IMG/VR virus record: IMGVR_UViG_3300030103_001846
Location: 1-60,658 of that record
Reading direction: 5' to 3' (one strand)
Length of the DNA stretch: 60,658 nt
Source of the DNA: a virus
A model generated the notes under the pieces. That model saw only the letters and a program-made list of their open reading frames with translations, had not been told where the DNA came from and ran no database searches. The number at the start of each line of letters is the position of its first letter. The stretch's first letter is position 1. Positions 7,959-18,439 of this stretch are shown here, one piece after another. Made by a program: the position numbers and the translations under genes.

Positions 7959-10900
7959 CTTTGTTTCGGTAATAATGTAATTTCTTCAGTTGTTAATTTT
8001 TCTGGTTCATCTTCAGCAAAAAATTGTTTTGCTAAAAAACCACCTAATATAGAATCCCTTCTTATTTTACTTGTTCTTTTAAATCTATTTTTAACAAATT
8101 CATTTAATAATACAGGATTTTCTACTAATTTTGTAACAGTATCAAAACCTCGTGCTAGACTATCACTACTAGCAATTCTAAATTTTACTGAATATTTATT
8201 TAATGGACCTAATATAAATTGTGCTAATTGTTGTCCTTCAGAATATTGTTTTCCATAAAAATTAATTATATCTCTGGCTGTGCCTTTATTTATAGCAAGA
8301 TCAAGACCTTCACCTCTAAACGAATTACCTAATGCTCTTTCTTGTAAATTAATAAAATTATTTATTAATTTTAAATTAGTAACATACTCTCTGCCTAAAA
8401 AATCACCGTAAGTTTTATTAAAATTAACATCTTTTGTTAATTTATTTAACGTAGCAGGGTTAAAAGTATTTCCATAAAAAGTATCTTTTATAGTTAATTT
8501 TTCAGATAAATCTTTCATTAAAAAGTTTTGAACTTCTTTTTCTAATACAGGGTTATCTTTTATAATATTTATTAATTCTCTTTTCTTAACTGTAGGAATT
8601 TTATCTGGGCTATCAATTAATAACCTATAAACTAAATTACCTACTTCTGCAGTGTCATCCTTTATTAAATCACCAAATTGTGCTTTTAATGTCCCTCTTG
8701 CTAAATCTGCTTTTTCTCTAGCAGCAATTTCTAATCCTAGTGATCTATTAAAATTACCTTTAATTTTCCTAATTTCATCAGGTGTAAAAATCCTATTTGC
8801 TAACGCAGAATTATCTTCGAAGAAATCTTTGACTATTTTTTTAGCTTGACCTTTATCAGTTATATTTTCTGTTGCGTTTCTTAATCTTTCAAAAACTCCT
8901 TCTCTAAAAGCAGGAATAAAATCTTGACTGCCTTTATCTAATATTTGAAATATTTCATCTATTGCACCCATAGATTGATAACTTTTACCATCTTGTCTAG
9001 CTAAATAATCAAAAAAACTTGCGTAGTCAAAACGACCTGTTCTAAAATCTTGTAAAACTTGTGATCTAAAATTTTCATTAGCTTGTTGGTATAGATTATC
9101 AACATAATTTTTAGCAGATAAAGGATTGTCAAATAGTTGTCCTTCTATAGTTATAGGGCTATCAAATTTATTTGCACCTAAAGCTTTATCTATATCGTTT
9201 TGTATAGCTTCTCCTAGTTTTAATAATGAAGCTTTAGTGCTAGGGCTATCAGTATTTTTAATTAAATAATCTAAACCTTCTTTAGTAGATCTTAATTCAC
9301 CAATTTTCATTCCGTCTGCTGCATTTTTAAATTGACCTTTAGAGTTCCTATCTCCTAATCTTAATAAAAAATCTCCAAAAGCGTCTCCCTCTAAGCCTAA
9401 CTCTCTTCTTAAATTAGGGTTTGCTAAACTTGCTATTAAATTTGCAGCTCCTTTATTATTTGCTTTATCTAACTTTAATAAAACTTCTCTAAAATTTTCT
9501 GGTTTAGCAGGAATATTATTTATTGCAGGATTTAATACATTGTTATAAACATTGTCTACTTCTTCTTTAAAACTTCTAGCAGTATCAAATATATAATTAT
9601 CGAAAGTTCCGGGAATCTTAGTTTGTGTAGGATCAACAGCTTCTCTACCAAATAAAGTGCGTCCTACTTCAAAAGCGTTACCTCTTTGTTGATTATAAGC
9701 ACCTCTTATATTTCTAGCTCTAGTTAATTCTTCTTGTAATTCTTTATTAATAACACCTTCTAATAAATTAATTCTATCTCTGGATAAAGTTTGTATTTCC
9801 GGTGCAATTTTTTCTAAAATTTCTCTTGATGATAAAGTATTACCCTCAACAGTCAATAAATTTTTAACGTAGTCTGCGATAGCTCTATTATTATCTTCTA
9901 ATTGAGATAAATATCTTTGTCTTACTTCTTTATTTGTAATGCTAGAACCTAAAAATACACTTTCTAATTCTAATAAATCAGCATCTTTAGTTCTTTGACC
10001 GAAAGTAGGTTTGAAACCAGCAGGTGCTTCATCTATTACTTCTTCTCGACTAATTTTAAGACCTGCTGTTTTTACTATATTATTAAGATCATTTAATATT
10101 TCATTCGGAACTTTACCTTCTGATAAAAAACCATGTAAACTTCTTAAACCAGTAGAAACTACTCCAAAAACACCTTCGCCTGCACCGGCTAGACCAGCAA
10201 TTAAACCTGCGTCTTGAGCTAAATCTGTGTAAGTTTTATCTTTATTTAAACCTAATTTTTCTTTACCTACAGCTAATCTTATATACTCATATAAGCCATT
10301 AATCAAAAAAGCAGGTGCAACTTGTGTCTTTGTAAAAGCAGCTGCTTTTTTTCCTCTACCCTCTAAAAGTTCTCCTTTACCAAAAAATCTATTTTTTAAA
10401 ACTATTGATGTTGCTATTTCTGGAATTAAAGGAGCTGCATCTTGCACACCAAACTCTGCTAAATCTTCTACAGTAAATCCGGGAGTATTGATAGTTTGAG
10501 GTGTATCATTTTCATTCATTTGAAAAACGATAGGGCTATTTTTATCTCCTGCTATTATGTGCCCTACAAAATAAGGTTCTTGCCCTCTTGTTTTTGTTAA
10601 AGTAGTTTGAACATCATCTACTGTATAATTTCTTGTGGCACCAACACCTAAATAAGCTCTTTCACCTATGTTAAAACCATCAAAGGGGTCTATACCTAAA
10701 TCTTGATATCGCTTTCGTTCTCCTGTAGGATCTAATAATTCACCTGCTTTTGAATAACCTTTTGATAAAATACTTGTAAATGTAGCAGGTGTATTAAAAG
10801 GTTTTAAAAACTCAGGAGTAATATCTCTTAATTTTTGAGAACCGCTACCAAGAAGTTCACCCATACCTTGTAATGTTTTAGCAGCACCTACTTGAAAACC

Positions 10901-11164
10901 TTGATTAAGGTCTTCTGGAGGTAATTGTTCTTTAGGTTCTAAAACTTGTTTTAATTGTGTTCTTTTTTGAACATCTTGTAATATATTACGAAGTTTTTCA
11001 CCAACTTCATCGTCTCTTTCTAAAAACTTTTGTCTAGTTTCAGCATCTAACTTTTGATAAGTATTTATAAATTCAATATCTTCATTAGATAATAAACTAG
11101 CTGTATCATCACCTAATTTAAAATTTAAAATATTATCAGATGATTCTGTTATAGGGTCAATCAT
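7955..11164 (-). CDS. large internal virion (ejection-type) protein
   Basis: 1069 residues, largely helical, with several long coiled stretches and an alanine/glycine segment near 310-330 (DAGLIAGLAGAGEGVFGV) that could insert in a membrane. Large helical proteins at the end of the podovirus structural block are usually carried inside the capsid and ejected with the DNA. No lysozyme or protease motif is visible. Function is inferred from size, composition and position after the tail-hub gene. Confidence 0.65.
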   Translation of the reverse strand: MIDPITESSDNILNFKLGDDTASLLSNEDIEFINTYQKLDAETRQKFLERDDEVGEKLRNILQDVQKRTQLKQVLEPKEQLPPEDLNQGFQVGAAKTLQGMGELLGSGSQKLRDITPEFLKPFNTPATFTSILSKGYSKAGELLDPTGERKRYQDLGIDPFDGFNIGERAYLGVGATRNYTVDDVQTTLTKTRGQEPYFVGHIIAGDKNSPIVFQMNENDTPQTINTPGFTVEDLAEFGVQDAAPLIPEIATSIVLKNRFFGKGELLEGRGKKAAAFTKTQVAPAFLINGLYEYIRLAVGKEKLGLNKDKTYTDLAQDAGLIAGLAGAGEGVFGVVSTGLRSLHGFLSEGKVPNEILNDLNNIVKTAGLKISREEVIDEAPAGFKPTFGQRTKDADLLELESVFLGSSITNKEVRQRYLSQLEDNNRAIADYVKNLLTVEGNTLSSREILEKIAPEIQTLSRDRINLLEGVINKELQEELTRARNIRGAYNQQRGNAFEVGRTLFGREAVDPTQTKIPGTFDNYIFDTARSFKEEVDNVYNNVLNPAINNIPAKPENFREVLLKLDKANNKGAANLIASLANPNLRRELGLEGDAFGDFLLRLGDRNSKGQFKNAADGMKIGELRSTKEGLDYLIKNTDSPSTKASLLKLGEAIQNDIDKALGANKFDSPITIEGQLFDNPLSAKNYVDNLYQQANENFRSQVLQDFRTGRFDYASFFDYLARQDGKSYQSMGAIDEIFQILDKGSQDFIPAFREGVFERLRNATENITDKGQAKKIVKDFFEDNSALANRIFTPDEIRKIKGNFNRSLGLEIAAREKADLARGTLKAQFGDLIKDDTAEVGNLVYRLLIDSPDKIPTVKKRELINIIKDNPVLEKEVQNFLMKDLSEKLTIKDTFYGNTFNPATLNKLTKDVNFNKTYGDFLGREYVTNLKLINNFINLQERALGNSFRGEGLDLAINKGTARDIINFYGKQYSEGQQLAQFILGPLNKYSVKFRIASSDSLARGFDTVTKLVENPVLLNEFVKNRFKRTSKIRRDSILGGFLAKQFFAEDEPEKLTTEEITLLPKQR

Positions 11165-12925
11165 CTATGGCTTTCTCATAATTAAATCAGTAAAAATTTT
11201 TTCTATTTCTTCCTCTGTAAGAGGGGGATTATTGTCTGTGCCTGAGTCAGCAGTATTAGGGTTTATAAATGATTTATAATCAAAACTAGAGTCTAATAAT
11301 TGTGTTTCTAATAAATCTGGATGAGTTAAATTTATAATATTCATAACAGATCTTGTAGTATTAGGTTTATCTTCTACTAACATTTTAAAAGGATCTTTAA
11401 AACCTATTTCAACTGCTTCTTTAGAATATGGTTTTTTGTCTACGCCTTCTACATAAGTTTCTCTTAAACGTTTACCTCTTTTTTCTAAATTAGCAGTAGT
11501 GCTTAATACAAAACTTGACATTAACCTTATAGCACCGTTTACATCAGAAACTTCACCACCAACAATATTTAACATATTTACAATATCTTTATCAGAAAGT
11601 GATCTACCTTCTTGACCATTAATCATCGCTGCCTGATACGCCATTTGTAATAAAATAGATTTATATTGTGAATCTTTAGCTTTATCATCAGATAGTCTAC
11701 CAAACCTATCCCAATTAAATTTATTTCCATCTGCTCCTACTATGCCATTTAATTTATTAGGGTCATCAAAGACTTCTCTCATTCGTTCAGTTGAAGCAGC
11801 GTTTTGTGCTTTTAATTCATCTACTGATATTCCTATATTTTTTGCTAAACTAGATACTTGTTCATCGCCTAATAATAAATTAGACATTTCATTTATTTGT
11901 TGATTACCAGATACAACAAGCCCTTTTACAGCTTGAGCTAAACCAAATTGATCTGTTGCAGCAGGAACTATTTCACCTAATAAACTTAAACCAGAATTAG
12001 CTAAACCATATAATGCGTCTAATGCTAATAATCTTTCACTGTATTTATCTACTCTTTTATCAAATGCTGTTTGACTTCCAGATTGTCTATCTAAATCAAA
12101 AGCACTACGTAAATTTAACCTATCTTTATCCCATGATTCAGCTTGGGGGTCTAATGGTCTATATACATTACCTTGATAGAATATTTGATCTCCACTCATT
12201 TGATCTTGAGTTAAAGGTTCACCTTTTTCATTTGTTGCTAAAGCAAATACCTCATCAGTTTCGAAACCTTTACCGTCTCTAATTTTTCTTATTACACCAC
12301 CAGTTTCTTCACCGGTTGACCTATTTATAGTAAATACAGGTTCTAATTTAGGTGTAAAAGAGTCTCCTTCTTCTAAGAAATCATCTAATAATTTACCATA
12401 AATAGTTTTTCTAGTATCTTGTTTTGTAGCCATTAGTTCTGCTTCGGCTTTAGCTTCTTTTCCTCTTTGAGCTAAAAAGCCTCTTTGAAACTCTGGACTT
12501 TGTCCTGCTGCTATTAACCTTAATACAGTATCTTTTACAAAACCACGGTCTTGACCAGTAGTTTGTGGGTATAACTCATTAGTTAATAAATTAGCTATAT
12601 CGTCTATATTACCTAAATTAATTTCATCTTTATCAAAATTACTTAAAAGGCTACTAATAGGACTTCGCCCACCACCACCTTGAGAAATTAAATCATCTAA
12701 TCTATTAGCTGAACCGCCTGTAGGTATATTAGCTGTAGGTAAATTTGCTCTAGGTATATTATTAACCATAGATACACCACCTGCTTGCGGTGCATCAACT
12801 CCGGGAAGATTAACATCTTTAAGGGTAGTTATACCACCACCGGGAGTGGTGCCACGTCTATACATATCTAACGGATATAAACCTCCGCTTTGAGCTATCA
12901 TTCTTTCTAAATCTTGTAAATTCAT
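11165..12925 (-). CDS. putative internal virion / DNA-ejection protein
   Basis: 586 residues. The first 90 are rich in glycine and proline (disordered); the remainder is helical. One base separates it from the next gene in each direction, so it belongs to the internal-virion operon (15.4 to 7.2 kb). No catalytic motif recognised. Role inferred from context. Confidence 0.6.
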   Translation of the reverse strand: MNLQDLERMIAQSGGLYPLDMYRRGTTPGGGITTLKDVNLPGVDAPQAGGVSMVNNIPRANLPTANIPTGGSANRLDDLISQGGGGRSPISSLLSNFDKDEINLGNIDDIANLLTNELYPQTTGQDRGFVKDTVLRLIAAGQSPEFQRGFLAQRGKEAKAEAELMATKQDTRKTIYGKLLDDFLEEGDSFTPKLEPVFTINRSTGEETGGVIRKIRDGKGFETDEVFALATNEKGEPLTQDQMSGDQIFYQGNVYRPLDPQAESWDKDRLNLRSAFDLDRQSGSQTAFDKRVDKYSERLLALDALYGLANSGLSLLGEIVPAATDQFGLAQAVKGLVVSGNQQINEMSNLLLGDEQVSSLAKNIGISVDELKAQNAASTERMREVFDDPNKLNGIVGADGNKFNWDRFGRLSDDKAKDSQYKSILLQMAYQAAMINGQEGRSLSDKDIVNMLNIVGGEVSDVNGAIRLMSSFVLSTTANLEKRGKRLRETYVEGVDKKPYSKEAVEIGFKDPFKMLVEDKPNTTRSVMNIINLTHPDLLETQLLDSSFDYKSFINPNTADSGTDNNPPLTEEEIEKIFTDLIMRKP

Positions 12926-12926
12926 T

Positions 12927-14381
12927 TTATATTGAACCTAATCCTGCACCCATACTCATATCAAACTGATTACCTATTGGTATTACAGATGTTGTAGAAC
13001 CTGCTAATGGTGCAAGCCCACCAAATATTCCTGCTACATTAGCAATAGTTTGCATAGGTAAATTATATTGACCAACAAAGTTTTGATAATCTAAATCAAG
13101 ACCTGTTTGTTGCATACCTCTTTGTGTACCACCTATATTACCTAATAATTGAACATCTCCTCTTTGTAGAGCAGGTAGCTGTCTACCTATATTAAGTTGT
13201 TGTGTACCTAATTGTCCTAATCCTTGTCCTAAACTTGAACCTAAAGCACCTGTATAACGTCCTGCACCTAAACCTAAAGTTCCAAGTTGTGAACCTAGCT
13301 GACCGATACCTAGACCTACTTGTCGACCTGCAGTTCCTGCAGCTTGTCCTAATCTACCTAGTTGTTGTGCTAATTGTGATTGTTGAGCACCACCTAATTG
13401 TGTAGCACCTAATAAACCTTGTAATCCAGCTTGTTGTCCGGCTAGTGTTTGTTGTCCTAATGCACCAGTTTGTCCTGCTAATTGTGATAATAATCTAGCT
13501 TGATTTGCTTGTCTAGCTTGTTGTGCTTCAAATGCTTGTTGTGCAGCATTTTGTGCTAAACCAAACCCTTGTGCTCTTATCCCACCTACTGCTTCTGCTG
13601 CTCCACGACCTGCACGTCTAGCTAATTCTTCAGAAGCTAATCTACCTCTAGCTCCACCAAAAGCACCACTTCTAACTTGTTGTGCTCTATTAGCTATATC
13701 TGATGTAGCTAAACCTTCGCCAACATCACGTAATGTTTGTTGTACAACAGCGTCTTCAAAAGGATTAAAGAAAGCACTTGTTGATCTAGGATCAAAACCT
13801 CTTGTAGATAAAAGACCTGCAAGACCTGCTTGACCTAGTCCCCCTAATGCAGAAGAAATAAATGGAGCTTGACTTCCTGCAAGACCTCTAAAGCCCATCT
13901 GTGCTTCACTTACCCCTCGACCTACGTCACCTGCTCCCATACGAGCTGCTTCTTCTGCCTGTCTATATAAATCTAATTCAGGAGCTAATGAACCTTCTAA
14001 CCTTGATACACCTCTACCTGCTAAATCTGTTGCTTGTGCTAAACCAGAAGCAATTTGTTCTCTACCAGTTTGTCCGCTACGCATTAATTCTTGTGCAGCT
14101 TGTTCTGTTAAAGACGCACTTCTATCTAAAAAAGGTCTATATGAACCTATAGCTTGTTCACCTAATTCGAAAGCTCGTCTTTCTTGCGGTGTAAAGTCAG
14201 CTATACGTTGTCCTGTATATGTAAAAGGATTAGTATCTGGTAAACCTAGTTGTGAGAACTGATTAACTAATTGTTGATTTAATAAAGGAAATAATCCGGG
14301 AATACCTGCTCCGCCACCTGCAATCATATCTTGTACGATTCTGTTAGGGGCTAATATTTGTTGTTGTGATTCTACTGCCAT
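12927..14381 (-). CDS. Ala/Gly/Gln-rich internal virion protein
   Basis: 484 residues with very low complexity: from about 80 to 420 it is an Ala-Gly-Gln-Leu helical array with imprecise repeats such as GLGQLGTQQL and QLGSQLGTLGLG. This composition is typical of ejection proteins of marine podoviruses. Start codon overlaps the preceding stop by one base. Confidence 0.65.
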   Translation of the reverse strand: MAVESQQQILAPNRIVQDMIAGGGAGIPGLFPLLNQQLVNQFSQLGLPDTNPFTYTGQRIADFTPQERRAFELGEQAIGSYRPFLDRSASLTEQAAQELMRSGQTGREQIASGLAQATDLAGRGVSRLEGSLAPELDLYRQAEEAARMGAGDVGRGVSEAQMGFRGLAGSQAPFISSALGGLGQAGLAGLLSTRGFDPRSTSAFFNPFEDAVVQQTLRDVGEGLATSDIANRAQQVRSGAFGGARGRLASEELARRAGRGAAEAVGGIRAQGFGLAQNAAQQAFEAQQARQANQARLLSQLAGQTGALGQQTLAGQQAGLQGLLGATQLGGAQQSQLAQQLGRLGQAAGTAGRQVGLGIGQLGSQLGTLGLGAGRYTGALGSSLGQGLGQLGTQQLNIGRQLPALQRGDVQLLGNIGGTQRGMQQTGLDLDYQNFVGQYNLPMQTIANVAGIFGGLAPLAGSTTSVIPIGNQFDMSMGAGLGSI

Positions 14382-15412
14382 TATACTAATTTTGTCCTTA
14401 TTTGTTCTAGGTTAGCTATGCCTTGTTCGTAATCTCCGCCACCTAAATAATCTACCATAACTTTCGGTAAAACATATTCTTGGTCGCTTAAGTATACAGG
14501 AATATCATCGCTTGTTGGTGTGCCGGGACCTCTTATTTCTCCGTCTGGTCTAACCATCATAGCATCAAGTTTAGGTCCTCCATCTTTATAACCTATTTTC
14601 CCACCGAACATTGCTCTATTTGCTCCTACGAAATTTTTTAAATTTGGAAACTGTGGTGTATTAACTACTGAACCTTGTATATAAGGGTTATTTTGTAAAG
14701 GGTTTACTCCCGGTCTAAGACCTTGATCAGCAAAACTAAACCTACCTTGAGTTCCATATGGGTCTTTACCATAAATAGCTTCGACTAATTTAGGAAATAT
14801 TAATTGTGTTCCAAGTTGAGTTGTGAGAGGATTTTCTTTAGCAAATTCTTCTAAACTACCTATACCTCCTTTAATTCTATCTAATACAGTTTTATCTCCT
14901 GCTAGGTCAGCAGTTTTACTTGCAACCATCTCTCTTCTACCTTCATAAAATTTAGGAGGACTTAAAGAATTACCTTTAGGATCAACAAATTTCCTTGTCT
15001 TTTTATCAAAAGTTGCATTAGAAAAATCGAACCCTTGATTACCTATACCTAATAAACTACCTAAAGTCGAATCACCAACATTAGCAAAAGCTGAACTAAA
15101 TGCTTGTCCGGGATTTGAAAAAGTAGCCCTAAACCCTTGACCCTGTGCACCAAAGCCACCGGCTAGACCAGCAGCAAGTAACATATTTTGTGCATAATTA
15201 TCACTAGCAGAAGTTTTCGTTCCAATACCAGCACCGATTGCAGCACCGGGAGCTCCACCTATAACACCGCCTATGATAGCCCCGATTGCAGGACCTAATT
15301 TTTTAAATGCTTTTCTAAGTTCACCACCTATTCCATACTCAGGTGCAGACTCAAAATCTTTTTCTACCATATTAGATAAAGAACCTATTCCTTGTTTTTC
15401 TAACATTTCCAT
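14381..15412 (-). CDS. virion protein with glycine-zipper segment
   Basis: 343 residues. Residues 38-66 form a glycine-zipper membrane-type helix (GPAIGAIIGGVIGGAPGAA). The C-terminus carries the stretch GPGTPTSDDIPVYLSDQEYV, common in structural proteins of marine phages. It overlaps the basic protein upstream by 13 bases; a second ATG at 15406 is also possible. Probable ejection or tail protein. Confidence 0.65.
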   Translation of the reverse strand: MEMLEKQGIGSLSNMVEKDFESAPEYGIGGELRKAFKKLGPAIGAIIGGVIGGAPGAAIGAGIGTKTSASDNYAQNMLLAAGLAGGFGAQGQGFRATFSNPGQAFSSAFANVGDSTLGSLLGIGNQGFDFSNATFDKKTRKFVDPKGNSLSPPKFYEGRREMVASKTADLAGDKTVLDRIKGGIGSLEEFAKENPLTTQLGTQLIFPKLVEAIYGKDPYGTQGRFSFADQGLRPGVNPLQNNPYIQGSVVNTPQFPNLKNFVGANRAMFGGKIGYKDGGPKLDAMMVRPDGEIRGPGTPTSDDIPVYLSDQEYVLPKVMVDYLGGGDYEQGIANLEQIRTKLV

Positions 15413-15702
15413 CTTCTTCTAGCCTGTCTTAATCTTGAATTAGGATTTTTTGCCGCTTTTGGGAATTTTTTCATTTGTCCTGCACTTCTTGCACAATAAG
15501 ATTTCCTACGTTTTGCAGCTTTACTGCCTTTTTTAACTTTTCCAGTTACTGCAGTTTTTAATTTAGATCCGGGATTTTTACGTCTATAAGCTTTTACACC
15601 TTTAGCAGTCATTCCTGCTCCACTTTTAGTAGGTCTGTAATTAGCCCCTTTGCCTTTAGTAGTGCGTCGTATAGATTTTTCTTTACGTTTTGCTTTAGCC
15701 AT
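15400..15702 (-). CDS. small Lys/Arg-rich protein (DUF6321-like)
   Basis: 100 residues, strongly basic, with the marine-phage signature GVKAYRRKNPGSKLKTAVTG and SYCARSAGQ. It should bind DNA or RNA. The family is widespread in marine phages without known function; the name is from memory. Starts behind GGGAG. Confidence 0.7.
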   Translation of the reverse strand: MAKAKRKEKSIRRTTKGKGANYRPTKSGAGMTAKGVKAYRRKNPGSKLKTAVTGKVKKGSKAAKRRKSYCARSAGQMKKFPKAAKNPNSRLRQARRRWKC

Positions 15703-15811
15703 AAACTCCCTGCATACAAATCCTTATGTAATCTATAAATAGATGCAGGTAGTCTTATTGACTCCTGAATACTTTATATCATAGCTATTATTATTAATAA
15801 GATAAAGTTTT
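15703..15811. other. 109-base gap, no gene
   Basis: Separates the hub-side gene from the internal-virion operon. I see the ribosome site for the downstream gene but no clear terminator or promoter. Confidence 0.5.
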
Positions 15812-16123
15812 TTAACTTATAGTAACAGTCACTGAGCCGACAGCTGAAGTAGCAGTTCCTACAATACATTTAACTGTAAAAGGTGTAGAAAGGTTTACAA
15901 ACTCAAACCCATCCCATAGTTGTAAAGTATTTTCTGAAGTATTAAAAATTACAGTGCCAGTATTAAAATTTTGTTTATCTCTATCCGCAGTATTTACTTG
16001 ATAAGTATTTAATATATCTACTTGCCCTAAATTAAGTTCAAGTATTCTAATTAATTTATTAAATAATTCTGGACTTACTTCATCTACTGCAAAAGGCAAA
16101 TTAGTCGGTAATAATTTAGCCAT
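15812..16123 (-). CDS. hypothetical tail-associated protein
   Basis: 103 residues, ending in a beta-strand (TSAVGSVTVTI). Its start codon shares a base with the stop of the gp10-like hub gene, so it is translated with it and is probably a small tail component. Confidence 0.6.
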   Translation of the reverse strand: MAKLLPTNLPFAVDEVSPELFNKLIRILELNLGQVDILNTYQVNTADRDKQNFNTGTVIFNTSENTLQLWDGFEFVNLSTPFTVKCIVGTATSAVGSVTVTIS

Positions 16124-17994
16124 TACCTTCTACCGTCTTGCCTTACATCTACTCTTGTAGCTCCTAATCTCCAACCTGTGCCTGTATTAGCAGGTGCGTT
16201 ATCATCATCTGATTCTACTCTAAATACAAACTGTCTACCCCTAGCTCTTATATGTTTTTGAGTTGTAGTAGAAGTAATTTCACTAGTATTAGCAGTAGCT
16301 AAGTCCTCATTAGGAAAGTTTCTAACTTTAGTAACCATATTTAATTGACCTCCACCAGAATTAGATAAAAACTTAACATCAGGTATAAGCCTATTTATAA
16401 ACGAAAACGTATCGCCCTCACCAATATCAATATCAGAACTTTCTATAAACACACCTGTCATAGGTTGACCATCATCATCAAAACCAGTTTCATGTTGATA
16501 AATATAATTATTAGCACTAGCTTGTGGGAAATTTTCTACCCCCTCGTCTAACCATGAAGTTCTAATAAGTTGTCCATATGTCCAAGTATCTTCTTCATAG
16601 TTATATATTACATATCTATCTATTTCATCAGACGAAGCAGAAGGATAAAACCATCCGACTTCATTTTTATTGTTTATAGTAAAAGCAAATATTTTATAAG
16701 CCTGACCTCTGTTAATATCACTAAATACATAATTTTGCACTGTGCACCTTACTTTATTAACAGCTCCTGTATAAGCATAAAAGTTTTCATACCCCATCCA
16801 TAAAACAGCTTTCGGTGTAGTAATAGCAGCTTTTGGAGCCATTAAACCAGAATTTTCATTTATTAAATTAATTCCAAAAGTAAAAGGAGGTCCAATAAAT
16901 TGCATAGAATATAATGAGGTATCTGTCCATACTAATATTTCTTGACGGGCTTTTACACCTCCAACAATTAAAGAACCAGAAGATAATCTTAAACTTCCTG
17001 CTGTATTAGTAGTTAAAGGTTTAAATACTGCAGGATTTTCTTGATCACTAAAAGTTATTAACATAGGGTCTATAGACCCTGTTCTAGCATCCTCATCAGC
17101 ATTTAAGGGATCAGAACCTAAAACTATTAAATGTCTATCAGTTTCTGAAGTTAAAACTTGTAAAGCTTTTGTAGGTGCTAAATTAGCTCCTGATAATGAT
17201 GATAAAGCTACCGCTCTAGTACTTAAACCATTAGTTTGATCCCAATAAAAAATTCCACCACCTCTAGGGTTTATAACTAAATCTTCACCAAAATTATCAT
17301 GTGTCCAAAGTCTAAGTTGATTAGATGCAGATATAGGTGAAGTAGAACCCCATCCTCCATCACCCCAAGTATTTACTCCCCAACCACTAGAGGCTACGAA
17401 CACATCTAAACCAGTATTAATCTGATAAGCCCCTACAACAGATCCCCCACCATTACCTGTATCACTAGAATTAGCAGTAACAGTAACTCCACTAGTATTT
17501 TTAGCTTCTATTGTGTAAGAGTTTGCATTTACAATAGTTGCTATTTGATATTCTTGATTTAATACAGCAGAATTTATATTACCGCCTAAAGAAGAAGCAC
17601 CAGAAAAAGTAACGAAATCATTTTTTACTGCTCCGTGTGCAGTATCTGTTACTGTTATTGTAGCGTCTGAATTAGTTGCAGAAAAAGTTACATCACCTGC
17701 TGCAGTTGTTGATCTTATAGGTGTTATATCGTTGTAAGAAGAACCTTCTAAAATATAATATTTTAAATTAGTTCCTATACCTAATAATTTTGTGCTACTT
17801 AAAGTAACCCAATTATGTAAAGCTCTTGCTGTGCCTAAAAAAGTATTAGCTGTTAATTTTAACCAACCACCAAATTTTTCTGGTCTACCTTTTCTAAAAC
17901 GAACTAAATTAACATCAAACCAACCACCTTCATTATCATAGTCAGTGCCTTCTCTATTTATTCCCGGTCTAAATATTAATTTTTGTAACGCCAT
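16123..17994 (-). CDS. P22 gp10-like tail hub / DNA stabilisation protein
   Basis: 623 residues, beta-rich. The N-terminus LIFRPGINREGTDYDNEGGW and the GRPEKFGGW segment are typical of the P22 gp10-like packaged-DNA stabilisation family, which forms the nozzle plugging the podovirus portal after packaging. The C-terminus ends in a beta domain with GTGWRLGATRVDVRQDGRR. It sits upstream of the internal-virion genes and downstream of lysozyme. Family call is good; propeller fold is known from the family. Confidence 0.75.
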   Translation of the reverse strand: MALQKLIFRPGINREGTDYDNEGGWFDVNLVRFRKGRPEKFGGWLKLTANTFLGTARALHNWVTLSSTKLLGIGTNLKYYILEGSSYNDITPIRSTTAAGDVTFSATNSDATITVTDTAHGAVKNDFVTFSGASSLGGNINSAVLNQEYQIATIVNANSYTIEAKNTSGVTVTANSSDTGNGGGSVVGAYQINTGLDVFVASSGWGVNTWGDGGWGSTSPISASNQLRLWTHDNFGEDLVINPRGGGIFYWDQTNGLSTRAVALSSLSGANLAPTKALQVLTSETDRHLIVLGSDPLNADEDARTGSIDPMLITFSDQENPAVFKPLTTNTAGSLRLSSGSLIVGGVKARQEILVWTDTSLYSMQFIGPPFTFGINLINENSGLMAPKAAITTPKAVLWMGYENFYAYTGAVNKVRCTVQNYVFSDINRGQAYKIFAFTINNKNEVGWFYPSASSDEIDRYVIYNYEEDTWTYGQLIRTSWLDEGVENFPQASANNYIYQHETGFDDDGQPMTGVFIESSDIDIGEGDTFSFINRLIPDVKFLSNSGGGQLNMVTKVRNFPNEDLATANTSEITSTTTQKHIRARGRQFVFRVESDDDNAPANTGTGWRLGATRVDVRQDGRR

Positions 17995-18438
17995 TTACAC
18001 CTCAGTCCAATCTTTACCTTCAAATAATAAAGCTTCTGCTTCCCTACGTCTTACTAAACCTTGTAAAACCTTACCTCCTGCTTTATTCCAACGTTTAATT
18101 TGATGAGGCACTTCATTAAAATCTTTATCATTCAGAACTTTTAACATAGTGCTTTCATTTAAATTTGTTGGACCTAAATTATACGTCCATGATACCAAAG
18201 CATCAAACTCATTTTGTTTTAAATCAATCTTGACTGCTTTTTCAACATGTTCGCAATACTCATCTAATTCATTAAGCAACATATTGTCAGCTTGTTCTTT
18301 AGAAATAGTCATACCTTCTCTAACGTTTTTTGTATGACCATATCCTATAGTCCAGACTCCAACTGCGTCCTTGTATGCCTCTAACTCACAACCCTCAAAC
18401 TTTTTTATTAAATTAATACCTTCACTTGATATATGCAT
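17995..18438 (-). CDS. T4-type lysozyme (glycoside hydrolase 24 endolysin)
   Basis: 147 residues. Cleaves peptidoglycan at host lysis. The catalytic triad spacing of T4 lysozyme is kept: E in KKFEG, D nine residues later (AYKD), T six later (VGVWTIGYGHT). Start ATG 18438 is chosen because the longer frame overlaps the SNase gene and because GGGGGGA lies just upstream. No signal peptide, so it needs a holin. Ends one base before the hub gene. Confidence 0.93.
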   Translation of the reverse strand: MHISSEGINLIKKFEGCELEAYKDAVGVWTIGYGHTKNVREGMTISKEQADNMLLNELDEYCEHVEKAVKIDLKQNEFDALVSWTYNLGPTNLNESTMLKVLNDKDFNEVPHQIKRWNKAGGKVLQGLVRRREAEALLFEGKDWTEV

Positions 18439-18439
18439 A

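Noticed and set aside
13202-14152. Plus-strand leucine-rich ORFs
   Set aside because: They are the antisense of the Ala/Gly/Gln-rich virion gene and lack ribosome sites.
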